Part shown: positions 1-6,108 of the stretch, in pieces
How positions within the stretch are numbered: position 1 is the stretch's first letter
How the letters are laid out: every line of letters starts with the position of its first letter
Assembly: GCA_026391235.1 (NCBI GenBank)
Contig: JAPLDV010000650.1
Span: 1-7,463 of the forward strand
Direction: 5' to 3'
Source of the DNA: Bacteroidia bacterium
Lineage (GTDB): Bacteria; Bacteroidota; Bacteroidia; Bacteroidales; UBA12481
Length of the DNA: 7,463 nt
The notes under the pieces: generated by a model
What the model was told of the DNA's origin: nothing
Databases searched by the model: none
What the model saw: the letters and a program-made list of their open reading frames with translations, nothing else
Position numbers and translations under genes: made by a program

Positions 1-687
1 ATAATTGTTCAAATCGACTCTTTTCTCAAACTCAAACAGTAACATAAAAAGCCAATCGCATAAAGCTTCAAAATTTTGCCTTTTCATTACCATCATATTG
101 TTGGCATACAATCTTTTTTGCTGGAGGGTCGATTCGAATGAAGAGGAATAATCAGGCGCCTTTTCTTTGATGATGAACCTCAGCAATTCTATATCTGTTG
201 CATTGTGGTATTTAATGTAATGGTTTTTGATCGTTTTTCTTAGCTTTCGTTTGATGGGCATAATTGCATCGAATTCGCCTAAATATTGTTTTGCCTCCTC
301 GCACGTTAAAATTAGATTGCCCCAGTATTCGGGGTTAGAAGTGTAGATTAATCCATGTCTTCCTATATTTAAACCAACGAAATAATAGAGCAACCGTTTG
401 CACTTATAGAGCAGAGGTTCGTCCTTTGCTGTAAAAAACCGACGATAATGGCAGGTCCCGACAATATCAGATGTTTGATTTTTGTATATCCAGTATATAC
501 CGGTTAATTCGCTATAATATTGATTTTTAATGGAAATATTTTCTCCGGTGTTGTCACCTGTTTTATTTGATTCATGAGGGTAGGTCTCTTTTCCGGCCAG
601 AACGTGGATGTAACCGGGGAAATCGGGAAATGTTTCACCATTTTTATAGTGCAATACGTATATTTTACATTCGTTGCTGTTTTGCAT
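1..687 (-). CDS. DUF4422 glycosyltransferase-like protein, 3' end outside window
   Basis: This is an open frame of 229 codons from an ATG at 687 (minus) to the left edge without a stop, so the C-terminus is missing. It matches the DUF4422 family, which occurs in capsule, exopolysaccharide and LPS gene clusters and is thought to be glycosyltransferase-like. Recognisable family blocks, in order, are GDNTGENIS at residues 44-52, SELTGIYWIYKN at 59-70, the signature CHYRRFF at 79-85, FDAIMP at 139-144, and a late block LYANNMMVMK (193-202) followed by WLF...FEFEKRVDLNNY at 212-229. There is no signal peptide or membrane segment, as expected for a cytoplasmic enzyme using nucleotide sugars. It lies 72 bp downstream of the RgpF-like gene on the same strand and is probably cotranscribed with it. 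The sugar and acceptor cannot be read from the sequence. Confidence 0.85.
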   Translation of the reverse strand, partial: MQNSNECKIYVLHYKNGETFPDFPGYIHVLAGKETYPHESNKTGDNTGENISIKNQYYSELTGIYWIYKNQTSDIVGTCHYRRFFTAKDEPLLYKCKRLLYYFVGLNIGRHGLIYTSNPEYWGNLILTCEEAKQYLGEFDAIMPIKRKLRKTIKNHYIKYHNATDIELLRFIIKEKAPDYSSSFESTLQQKRLYANNMMVMKRQNFEALCDWLFMLLFEFEKRVDLNNY

Positions 688-746
688 TAACTAACTGTTT
701 GAGAAAGTCATATGGCATAATATCAATTATTTAATACATTTTCTCT

Positions 747-765
747 TCCTGATTCTAAGTCAGGA
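747..765. repeat. Small inverted repeat at the end of the RgpF-like gene
   Basis: The arms TCCTGA (747-752) and TCAGGA (760-765) pair perfectly around a 7-base loop and contain the TGA stop of the minus-strand gene. On the minus strand the stem is not followed by a T run, so it is weak as a terminator. It may be chance, or it may limit read-through into the DUF4422 gene. Confidence 0.25.
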
Positions 766-1674
766 TTTTATGGATTTCTGTTGCAAATGTAGGATTATTT
801 TATTGACAAATTGTGGACGTTTCATTTCAATATGAACCTTTTTCATCTGCTCCAGCTCTTTAATTAATGTATCAGGCTTCCAATGAGGATTACCATACGC
901 CCTGATCAGTTTCTTCCAGGTTGGCTCACTTTTTCCAAAACTCCATTTCTGATCCAACATCACCTTCTTTTTTATCAAAGGATATCCGAATGTAAGAAGT
1001 TCCTGATACAAGGTATGGGAAATATTGGAATCCATTCGAATATTAAATTGTTTTGTAACTTCTTTGCTATCAAAAAAATGACCAATTTTAATCCCTTTGG
1101 ATTTCATAAACTGGCTCAGCCCGATTTCCCATTTGTCTATTACCTTTCGTCGAAGTGCCTTTGCGTTTTTTTCATTGAAAAACGCATCAACTTTAACAGA
1201 TTTAAAGTAATCATCCAGTAAATCAATTGCATTTTTGTGAAAAACCAGAAAGTGGCTTTGGATATGGTGATCGTCTGAAGATATTGAAAACCATGGTTTT
1301 TCGTACGAATCTATCAGCCCCCAAAAATCAAAATGAACAATATTTTCCCATTTCAAAACATTATCAAGATTGTTTATTAATATATTACTGTCGTTTACGC
1401 AGGCTATCCTGTAATAGTCGTCTTTATTGATCGTTTTGTAGTAATTGTAAAACATCCCGAAATCGTATCCTCTGTTTTCCTGAAAAGAAATCAAAACATT
1501 ATTTGACAGAGTTGGAAATGAACTGATACTCCTTTCATTGTATAATAAGACAACATCATCAAAAAATCTTGCTAATTCATTGACGAAAATCTCAACATAA
1601 TAGGGGATGTAAGACAACTCTGAAAAATGAACGAAAACACAAAGACTTTTTGTTTTGGTCAGCATAAATGGCAT
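760..1674 (-). CDS. RgpF-like (rhamnan synthesis F family) polysaccharide biosynthesis protein
   Basis: This 304-residue protein resembles the rhamnan synthesis protein F family (PF05045), which acts in assembly or side-chain decoration of rhamnose-rich and other surface polysaccharides. Visible family blocks are ENRGYDFG at residues 66-73, the VNDSNILI strand at 93-100, FDFWGL at 115-120, and HHIQSHFLVF at 136-145. The NDS and HIQSxF motifs are typical of this family. No transmembrane helix is evident. The first ATG (1674) is used here; a second in-frame ATG three codons later (1665) is equally possible, since neither has a Shine-Dalgarno sequence, as is usual in Bacteroidota. It is the first gene of a minus-strand pair with the DUF4422 gene. 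The IS1595 element ends only about 80 bp upstream, so the original promoter region may have been altered. Confidence 0.8.
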   Translation of the reverse strand: MPFMLTKTKSLCVFVHFSELSYIPYYVEIFVNELARFFDDVVLLYNERSISSFPTLSNNVLISFQENRGYDFGMFYNYYKTINKDDYYRIACVNDSNILINNLDNVLKWENIVHFDFWGLIDSYEKPWFSISSDDHHIQSHFLVFHKNAIDLLDDYFKSVKVDAFFNEKNAKALRRKVIDKWEIGLSQFMKSKGIKIGHFFDSKEVTKQFNIRMDSNISHTLYQELLTFGYPLIKKKVMLDQKWSFGKSEPTWKKLIRAYGNPHWKPDTLIKELEQMKKVHIEMKRPQFVNKIILHLQQKSIKS

Positions 1675-1753
1675 TTATTCATCAAATAATTTCTTACATA
1701 GAAAAAATTTATTACTATTTTTTAATTTTTTTTGCTAAAATATAAAAAATAAA
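1675..1753. other. Very AT-rich spacer between the RgpF-like gene and the IS1595 element
   Basis: These 79 bases are almost entirely A and T, with long runs of each. This is where the promoter of the minus-strand polysaccharide genes should lie. On the minus strand there are TAnnTTTG-like near-matches but no clear -7/-33 pair. No continuation of the IS66 fragment found on the other side of the IS1595 element can be recognised here. Confidence 0.5.
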
Positions 1754-1780
1754 ATATGAGTATCCGCTTGCGTACCTAAA
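1754..1780. repeat. IS1595 left terminal inverted repeat
   Basis: These 27 bases are an exact reverse complement of 2648-2674. The core reads GAGTATCCGCTTGCGTACC. It overlaps the end of the transposase reading frame. Confidence 0.9.
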
Positions 1781-2610
1781 ATTCATTTTTATAGCTTACA
1801 CAAGCAATTAGTAATCTGTCAAATAATTTATCTCCAAAATACCGTCTATGATACTTATAACAAAACTCATTGAGATAACTTTGCAAGTATTGTGGTTCCA
1901 CATCGTGATAAATATCCAACAATAACCGTTTGGCATTGCTTATCGCAATATGCACCCAAGGCAACATCTCATTCACTTTGTCTTTCGGTATTATTTTTGG
2001 CTTGTGTTCAATTCCAATATTTTTTAATTTAAAGTAGGAGGTTGAATTATCACTATCAATAATCGTCTTTCCCGCTATATTCGCCTCCACTATCGAAGTA
2101 ATTGTATTTGCTTTCAAGTCTTCAACGACCACCATCTTAATATGTCCAACCTTTCGCTGTTTTCCATTTTTGGTCGTTTCACCTTCAATGGGAACACTTT
2201 CAACCATTACTAATACTTTACTCTTTCTTTGACTTCCTTTACCTCGCTTTAGATGCTTGTCCTTTTCATCATCAGGCCTTATGGTTGAAAAGAAACCATC
2301 ATCCAGCTCAATTACTCCAGTCAATTCATATTCTCCATCTCTTCTGCCCATAGCCTCTCGTAGCTTATGAAGCATTCACCAAACCGGTTCATATCTGTTA
2401 TGCCCTAACTGCCGCTGAAGTTCAAGGGCTGAAAAACTTTTCTTTGTCGAAGTCAAACTTGCATTCATATTGCCATTTATCGCTTTTCCAATAATGATCT
2501 TTTGATCCACAAACAGCACAAGCAACTCCAAAATTATCTCGTACTTCCTTGTACTTCAACATGCAACTTTCCTCATCTGGAAATTGTTCAATAAAATTGA
2601 GTAGATTCAT
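1776..2610 (-). pseudogene. IS1595-family (ISXO2-like) transposase with internal deletion and nonsense codon
   Basis: This would be a DDE/DDN-type transposase. The N-terminus (ATG at 2610) has the IS1595 zinc-ribbon start: FIEQFPDEESC, then CAVCGSKDHYW, then YECK at residues 48-51. At about 2457 the frame is lost. Reading resumes one base shifted with LTSTKKSFSALELQRQLGH, which in intact relatives lies roughly 35 residues further on, so about 100 bp are deleted. The second half of the zinc ribbon and the following helices are missing. The resumed frame then hits an in-frame TGA at 2376-2378, between EPVW and MLHKLR. The C-terminal part (1776-2375, 199 codons) is open and keeps ELDDGFFS (first Asp), IIDSDNSTSYF (second Asp), WVHIAISNAKR (Asn at the third catalytic position, a known variant in this family) and LNEFCYKYHRRYFG. 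The protein cannot be made whole. Confidence 0.88.
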
Positions 2611-2647
2611 GGCCGAGTATCTTGTGCAACAAATCTAACGATTTTAC

Positions 2648-2674
2648 TTTAGGTACGCAAGCGGATACTCATAT
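2648..2674. repeat. IS1595 right terminal inverted repeat
   Basis: These 27 bases are an exact reverse complement of 1754-1780. The repeat lies 37 bp upstream of the transposase ATG (2610, minus). The IS66 remnant's frame reads straight into it from the right and stops inside the element at 2644. Confidence 0.9.
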
Positions 2675-3058
2675 ACATTTATATCAATAAATTGCGGCAG
2701 CAGATATTTTAGTTCAGAGGGTTTTGTGTCGTTGATGTTTTCCATGGCATAGGTAAGCCACTTTTGCGGGTCAATGTTGTTTTTGGTGCATGTTGCAAAA
2801 AAGATATAGAACATGGCGATATCTTTAGCAGCATCGTGTGAACCTGCAAAAAGGTAGTTTTTTCGGCCCAGGGCCAGTGGACGGATCGAGTTCTCCACAA
2901 GGTTGCTATCAATTTCGAGCATCCCGTTGGTCAGAAAGTTTTGAAGGCTGACCCGCCGGTTGGCACAATATTCGAAAGCTTGCCCTATCGGACTTTTGGG
3001 CGTTACCTTATCCCGCTCCTGCCGGTATAGCTTTCGGTGCTGGCTACAATATTGTAAA
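2675..3058 (-). pseudogene. IS66-family transposase (TnpC), C-terminal fragment
   Basis: A continuous minus-strand frame carries the C-terminal part of an IS66 transposase. Its landmarks are TPKSPIGQAFEY, then MLEIDSNLVENSIRPLALG, then RKNYLFAGSHDAAKDIAMF, then NNIDPQKWL, then a tail ending SELKYLLPQF. The acidic residue in NLVEN belongs to the conserved IS66 block EIDNNLAENAIRPLALGRKNY. Full-length IS66 transposases are about 500 residues; only about 125 remain. The N-terminal and middle parts, TnpA/TnpB and both IS66 ends are absent. At the left the frame runs into the IS1595 right repeat and stops at 2644. At the right it begins where the DUF6371-like gene loses its family similarity. The right boundary is approximate (about 3050-3075). 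Confidence 0.8.
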
Positions 3059-3587
3059 CCATGATCTTGCCATAATTAATTTTCCCGACCAAATCAATGT
3101 ACCAGAACACGGTTGCACCGTTTCTATGCCTTGATGTGGCAATAAAATAACGATTTATCAGATGGCTGGGATTTTCAACCCCGAAAAGTTCAATCAGGAA
3201 TCTTACAAAGTTATTATTGTCATAATTTTTCAGGCTTGCTTTTAAAAGTTCAGCTGGGATATATGAAATCGTCTTCGGTTTAGCGATAGTGATTGCCAGT
3301 TTATTGTACCCCCTTGAATGGTTCTTCTCAGTTGAAATATGGTTGTCCTGATAGTATTGCTTCGGTGTGTAATGGTATCCGCAATTGCTTTCACGGTTGC
3401 ATCTGCCAACGCTTGGGTGAACGTGTACCCCTGTTTCCGTATCAATGTAGCGAACAAAGGTTTTGTCTTTGTTGCAACCGGGGCATTGGTAGCGTGTATT
3501 TATTACCTGGTATCGTTCGAGTGCAAATCGGAGTTCATCTCTTGAGATTTTCCGATTATCTCGTGGCACAAGTGTCACTTTTGGCAC
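3003..3587 (-). pseudogene. DUF6371-like zinc-ribbon protein, 3'-truncated with a foreign tail
   Basis: The open frame of 194 codons resembles DUF6371-type proteins of Bacteroidota mobile elements, which carry a primase-like (CHC2-type) zinc ribbon followed by a toprim-like region. Cysteines C35, C38, C63 and C69 sit in CPGCNKDKTFVRYIDTETG and GRCNRESNCGYHYTPKQYY. The next block, FLIELFG...INRYFIATS..NGATVFWYID...GKIMVYN, ends at residue 179, where relatives continue for another 100 or more residues. After that point the 15 remaining residues are IS66 DNA read out of frame, so the protein is truncated. The best start is GTG at 3587; ATT or ATC codons just upstream are in frame, and an in-frame TGA (3600-3602) rules out anything longer. 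It follows the recombinase stop by 15 bp, in the same frame. A role in element replication or mobilisation is inferred from context, and the gene is probably non-functional. Confidence 0.6.
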
Positions 3588-3602
3588 AATGATGACGATT
3601 CA

Positions 3603-4110
3603 CTACCAGTCGGTTAGTTTGGCAGTGATCTTCATTTGTTCATCGCTTTCAAAACTATCAAGGTACGATGCCGTTGTTTTTACGTCAGTTTGTCCCAAGG
3701 CTTCGCTAATGTATGAAATATTTACTCCTGACCTTTTCAGTACCGTGGCAAAAGAATGCCGGGCTGTGTACGAAGTTATATGTGCCTGAATACCTACACT
3801 TTGCCCAATTCTTAATATAAACATTTGTCTGCTTTACGACTTCGGCGGTTCTGTCCTTTTCCTGTTCCGGCGTAAACCCAGCTTTAAAAAACGGAAATAT
3901 GTATTGGCCTTTCGGCGATGGTTTTACTCCCCATCGCTCAATAATATCATTTAAATTTTGAGTTCTGGCTGCAGTAACCGGTTTATTTTTTCTGTTCGTA
4001 TTAGCGGTTTTCGCCCGTCTGAAGATCACGGATTTTTCCGTCAGGTCTCCATACTTTAGAAGACATATATCCTTAATGTTAATACCCTTCTTATATTGGT
4101 GATTATGAAC
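3603..4110 (-). pseudogene. Tyrosine recombinase (phage/transposon integrase), 5'-truncated and frameshifted
   Basis: This is the catalytic half of a Bacteroidota-type tyrosine recombinase in two frames. The first frame is open from about 4110 and carries KKGINIKDICLLKYGDL, the beta-hairpin FRRAKTANTNRKNKPV, and then FPFF...KQTNVYIKNWAK. The second frame gives SVGIQAHITSYTARHSFAT (Arg of box II), ISEALGQTDVKTT (Gln where His is usual in box III) and the nucleophile Tyr in TASYLDSF, and ends at TAG 3603-3605. Adding one base near 3800 joins them as KNWAKSVGIQAH, so a one-base deletion at about 3798-3815 is the simplest explanation. The first catalytic Arg, usually in an RGM/RGI context, appears as Lys (KKGIN). 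The N-terminal SAM-like arm-binding domain is missing, with TAA codons upstream of 4110. It is therefore inactive. It is likely the leftover integrase of the element that carried the DUF6371-like gene. Confidence 0.82.
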
Positions 4111-4155
4111 TTATTAAAAGTACTTTTATAGTGTTACTACTTTCTCAAATTGTGA

Positions 4156-4163
4156 TAACTTTG
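4156..4163 (+). promoter_or_regulatory. Candidate Bacteroidota -7 promoter box (TAACTTTG)
   Basis: TAACTTTG fits the Bacteroidota sigma-ABfr -7 consensus TAnnTTTG exactly and lies 37 bp before the ATG at 4201, giving a leader of about 30 bases. The -33 position (about 4132-4137) reads TGTTAC, a poor match to TTTG, so the call rests mainly on the -7 box and its position. Confidence 0.4.
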
Positions 4164-4200
4164 ATGATGATAAAACATCTGAAAGTCCAAAACCAATATC

Positions 4201-5247
4201 ATGAAAACCGAAATCCGGATATTCTGTTCTTTAACTCTATTGGCAGCGTTACTAACGTGTTGCAATGAGCCTGATCCCTTTATTGAGGAAGATCCTTTTA
4301 AAGTTATTGCACTTGCACCTATAAAAGATAATATTCCTTATCAGGCTCTGGGCAGCGGGAAAATCGTTATTGACCGGATTCATGAATTGAATATCGATAA
4401 TTGCGGGTTTTATGTCATTGATGTTGAAAAGAAAACGGCCAATGGTTTCAGGTTGAATACCGGAATCTGCACCCCGAATATTTCACCCGACGGCACCAAA
4501 ATTGCCTGTTCACTCTATACGAGCCAAGGGGCATATGATATTTTTATCATGAGTATAGATGGATCAAACTGCTTTCCGGTGTTTCAGTCGTCCTACCAGG
4601 ACTTTTTCCCGACATGGACACCGGATGGTTCAAAGGTTTTATGCTTTGGAAGTTCATATGTATGTCAGTTATATATGCAGTCACCGGTTGAAAATGCCAC
4701 GGACAGGGTTGAGCTGACAAAGTTTTATTACGGAGTTCCTGATTGGTTTATCGAACCGATTGGCGGTTTCTCCATGTCACCCGGGGGTAAACTGGTCTGT
4801 GTTAATCGAGGTATTAAACCAGATGGGATTCTGAGTATCGACCCCTATGTTGGGAAATCCGGAGTCAGTAACTTATTGCCAAGAACTTACCCTCAAATGT
4901 TTGAGTCTCCTGTTTTCTCTCCCGACGGACAGAAAATTGCGTTTCTTTCAGATGAGATAGATACTCTTTCAGGTTGGAAAGCAATAGAGGTGAAAAGCAT
5001 GAATCCCGATGGAACTAATCTTACCCGGGTTGTGAGTGTGAAAACATATAAATCACCTGTTCAATATGCTGGTGTTCATCGATTTGTTTCATTGTGCTGG
5101 TCGCCCGATGGTACAAAAATTCTTTTTACAGCTCCGACAGAAGAATATGGTTGTCATCTCTTTGTTGTGAATGCCGATGGTTCGGGCTTAACCCAGGTAA
5201 CGGATGATGTCAATGCGTATGATCTTGATGTATCATGGTCGAGATAA
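4201..5247 (+). CDS. TolB-like PD40 beta-propeller lipoprotein
   Basis: This 348-residue protein has a lipoprotein signal peptide: Lys at 2, a hydrophobic stretch at 7-19, then a lipobox with acylated Cys at 20 or 21 (LLTCC), followed by an acidic, proline-rich linker. The body is a WD40-like/PD40 propeller related to the C-terminal domain of TolB. Repeats are marked by ISPDGTK (94-100), TPDGSK (140-145), MSPGGK (192-197), SPDGQK (240-245) and SPDGTK (301-306). The matching ends of blades are FIMSIDGSN, VKSMNPDGTN and FVVNADGSGLTQVTDD, and SWS closes the ring. Such proteins sit in the periplasm or on the outer membrane and usually bind partners rather than catalyse; no substrate can be named. 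It starts at the first ATG, behind a candidate promoter, and is followed 20 bp later by a FISUMP gene, probably in one transcript. Confidence 0.85.
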   Translation: MKTEIRIFCSLTLLAALLTCCNEPDPFIEEDPFKVIALAPIKDNIPYQALGSGKIVIDRIHELNIDNCGFYVIDVEKKTANGFRLNTGICTPNISPDGTKIACSLYTSQGAYDIFIMSIDGSNCFPVFQSSYQDFFPTWTPDGSKVLCFGSSYVCQLYMQSPVENATDRVELTKFYYGVPDWFIEPIGGFSMSPGGKLVCVNRGIKPDGILSIDPYVGKSGVSNLLPRTYPQMFESPVFSPDGQKIAFLSDEIDTLSGWKAIEVKSMNPDGTNLTRVVSVKTYKSPVQYAGVHRFVSLCWSPDGTKILFTAPTEEYGCHLFVVNADGSGLTQVTDDVNAYDLDVSWSR

Positions 5248-5267
5248 ACTCTTTAAGTTCAAAAGAC

Positions 5268-5942
5268 ATGAATAATAAGATTGGTCTTTTATTAGTGGTT
5301 TTGGCTCTTCTGATCAGCGGATGTAAAAAAGATCCACTTTATACCGATGCCGGTACTTTCACGGATTCCCGGGATAATCACGTATATAAATCGTTGAAGA
5401 TCGGCGGACAGACCTGGATGGCTGAGAACCTGGCCTACCTGCCCTCGGTGAGTCCATCATCTGAGGGATCAGATAGCTCCAAATTCTACTATGTCTATGA
5501 TTATCAAGGAATCAGCATTAGTGAGGCGAAGGCTGCTGCTCATTATTCCACCTATGGTGTACTGTACAATTGGGCGGCTGCCACAAATGCCTGTCCGGCA
5601 GGCTGGCATTTGCCGGGTGATGAGGAGTGGTGGACCCTTACCGATAATTTGGATAGTCAAGGAGTTACTGCCGGAGGCAAAATGAAAGAAACAGGAACTG
5701 CCCATTGGTTAAGTCCCAATACCGGAGCCACCAATGAAAGCGGATTTACTGCCATTCCGGGTGGTGAACGTACCTACAGCGGCAGTTTCAAGGATATTGG
5801 CGACTTTGCCTGGTTCTGGTCGTCTTCGCAGCTCGACTCATCGTTAGTCTGGATCCGGGTCCTGCTCTCCACCAACGGTATCTTGCATCCGGACGCTTAC
5901 GACCGCAGCGACGGGTTCTCAGTCCGCTGCCTGAAGAATTGA
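5268..5942 (+). CDS. FISUMP-domain lipoprotein (first paralogue)
   Basis: This 224-residue protein matches the Fibrobacter succinogenes major paralogous domain (TIGR02145/PF09603), found in many surface lipoproteins of Fibrobacter and Bacteroidota; its biochemical role is unknown. The start chosen is ATG 5268, because it places a normal signal peptide at the N-terminus: Lys at 4, hydrophobic 5-17, and lipobox LISGC with Cys 19 followed by KKDP. A frame-open ATG at 5235 would overlap the upstream gene and push the signal peptide inward. Domain landmarks are VYKSLKIGGQTWMAENL (39-55), YGVLYNWAAA, CPAGWHLPGDEEW, GGKMKETGTAHW, GATNESGFTAIPGG, WFWSSSQ, and the terminal FSVRCLKN. It probably shares a transcript with the propeller gene 20 bp upstream. 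Its codon choice appears richer in G+C than its neighbours, by eye. Confidence 0.88.
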   Translation: MNNKIGLLLVVLALLISGCKKDPLYTDAGTFTDSRDNHVYKSLKIGGQTWMAENLAYLPSVSPSSEGSDSSKFYYVYDYQGISISEAKAAAHYSTYGVLYNWAAATNACPAGWHLPGDEEWWTLTDNLDSQGVTAGGKMKETGTAHWLSPNTGATNESGFTAIPGGERTYSGSFKDIGDFAWFWSSSQLDSSLVWIRVLLSTNGILHPDAYDRSDGFSVRCLKN

Positions 5943-6108
5943 TTGTGCACAGAATGGCAGGGAAAGGCACGGTATTGGTTGTATCTGAATGAAATGCCCG
6001 TAGCGGTTATTCATTATTGCTGATTTGTCGATTATTTTTTGTACCTTAGTACGTGTCAACCTGGTAGAAAATGCGATTACGTTAACGTTCATTGATAAAA
6101 AAGATGAC
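5943..6108 (+). other. Intergenic spacer between the two FISUMP genes
   Basis: No gene, strong hairpin or T-run terminator is visible in these 166 bases. A weak promoter-like pair is present: TTG at 6017-6019 and TACCTTAG at 6042-6049, one mismatch from TAnnTTTG, with 22 bases between. The second paralogue may therefore have its own start site or be reached by read-through. Confidence 0.3.

Larger units (their letters stand above)
1754..2674 (-). mobile_element. IS1595-family (ISXO2-like) insertion sequence, non-functional
   Basis: This is a 921-bp element bounded by perfect 27-bp inverted repeats (1754-1780 and 2648-2674). It contains a degraded ISXO2-type transposase on the minus strand, and the transposase TAG stop (1776-1778) lies inside the left repeat. 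The exact ends are uncertain by about four bases, because the outermost ATAT is self-complementary and may belong to the target rather than to the element. IS1595 elements usually make 8-bp target duplications. The flanking octamers do not match for either choice of end, so the original insertion site has been rearranged or the duplication has been lost. The right flank is an IS66 remnant and the left flank is AT-rich spacer. Confidence 0.85.

Noticed and set aside
883..1430. Plus-strand ORFs opposite the RgpF-like gene
   Set aside because: They are antisense to a gene with clear family motifs and have no promoter, start signal or recognisable domain.
2644..2922. A separate 92-residue protein starting at the ATG at 2922
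   Set aside because: The ATG is an internal methionine of the IS66 transposase frame, which continues upstream to about 3058, and the last residues are read from the IS1595 end.
3293..3789. Plus-strand ORFs, some cysteine-rich, opposite the DUF6371-like gene and recombinase relic
   Set aside because: They are antisense reads of the zinc-ribbon and recombinase regions with no coherent domain of their own.
1675..4200. A CRISPR array, toxin-antitoxin pair or defence cassette in the mobile region
   Set aside because: No spaced direct repeats and no defence-family motifs are visible; every sizeable frame is explained by transposase, recombinase or DUF6371-like sequence.
5235..5267. Upstream ATG at 5235 as the start of the first FISUMP gene
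   Set aside because: It would overlap the preceding gene and put 11 extra residues before a textbook lipoprotein signal peptide that starts at the ATG at 5268.
6025..6108. TTG start at 6025 for the second FISUMP gene
   Set aside because: The 28 extra residues have no export signal, while ATG 6109 begins a basic-hydrophobic-Cys lipoprotein signal.
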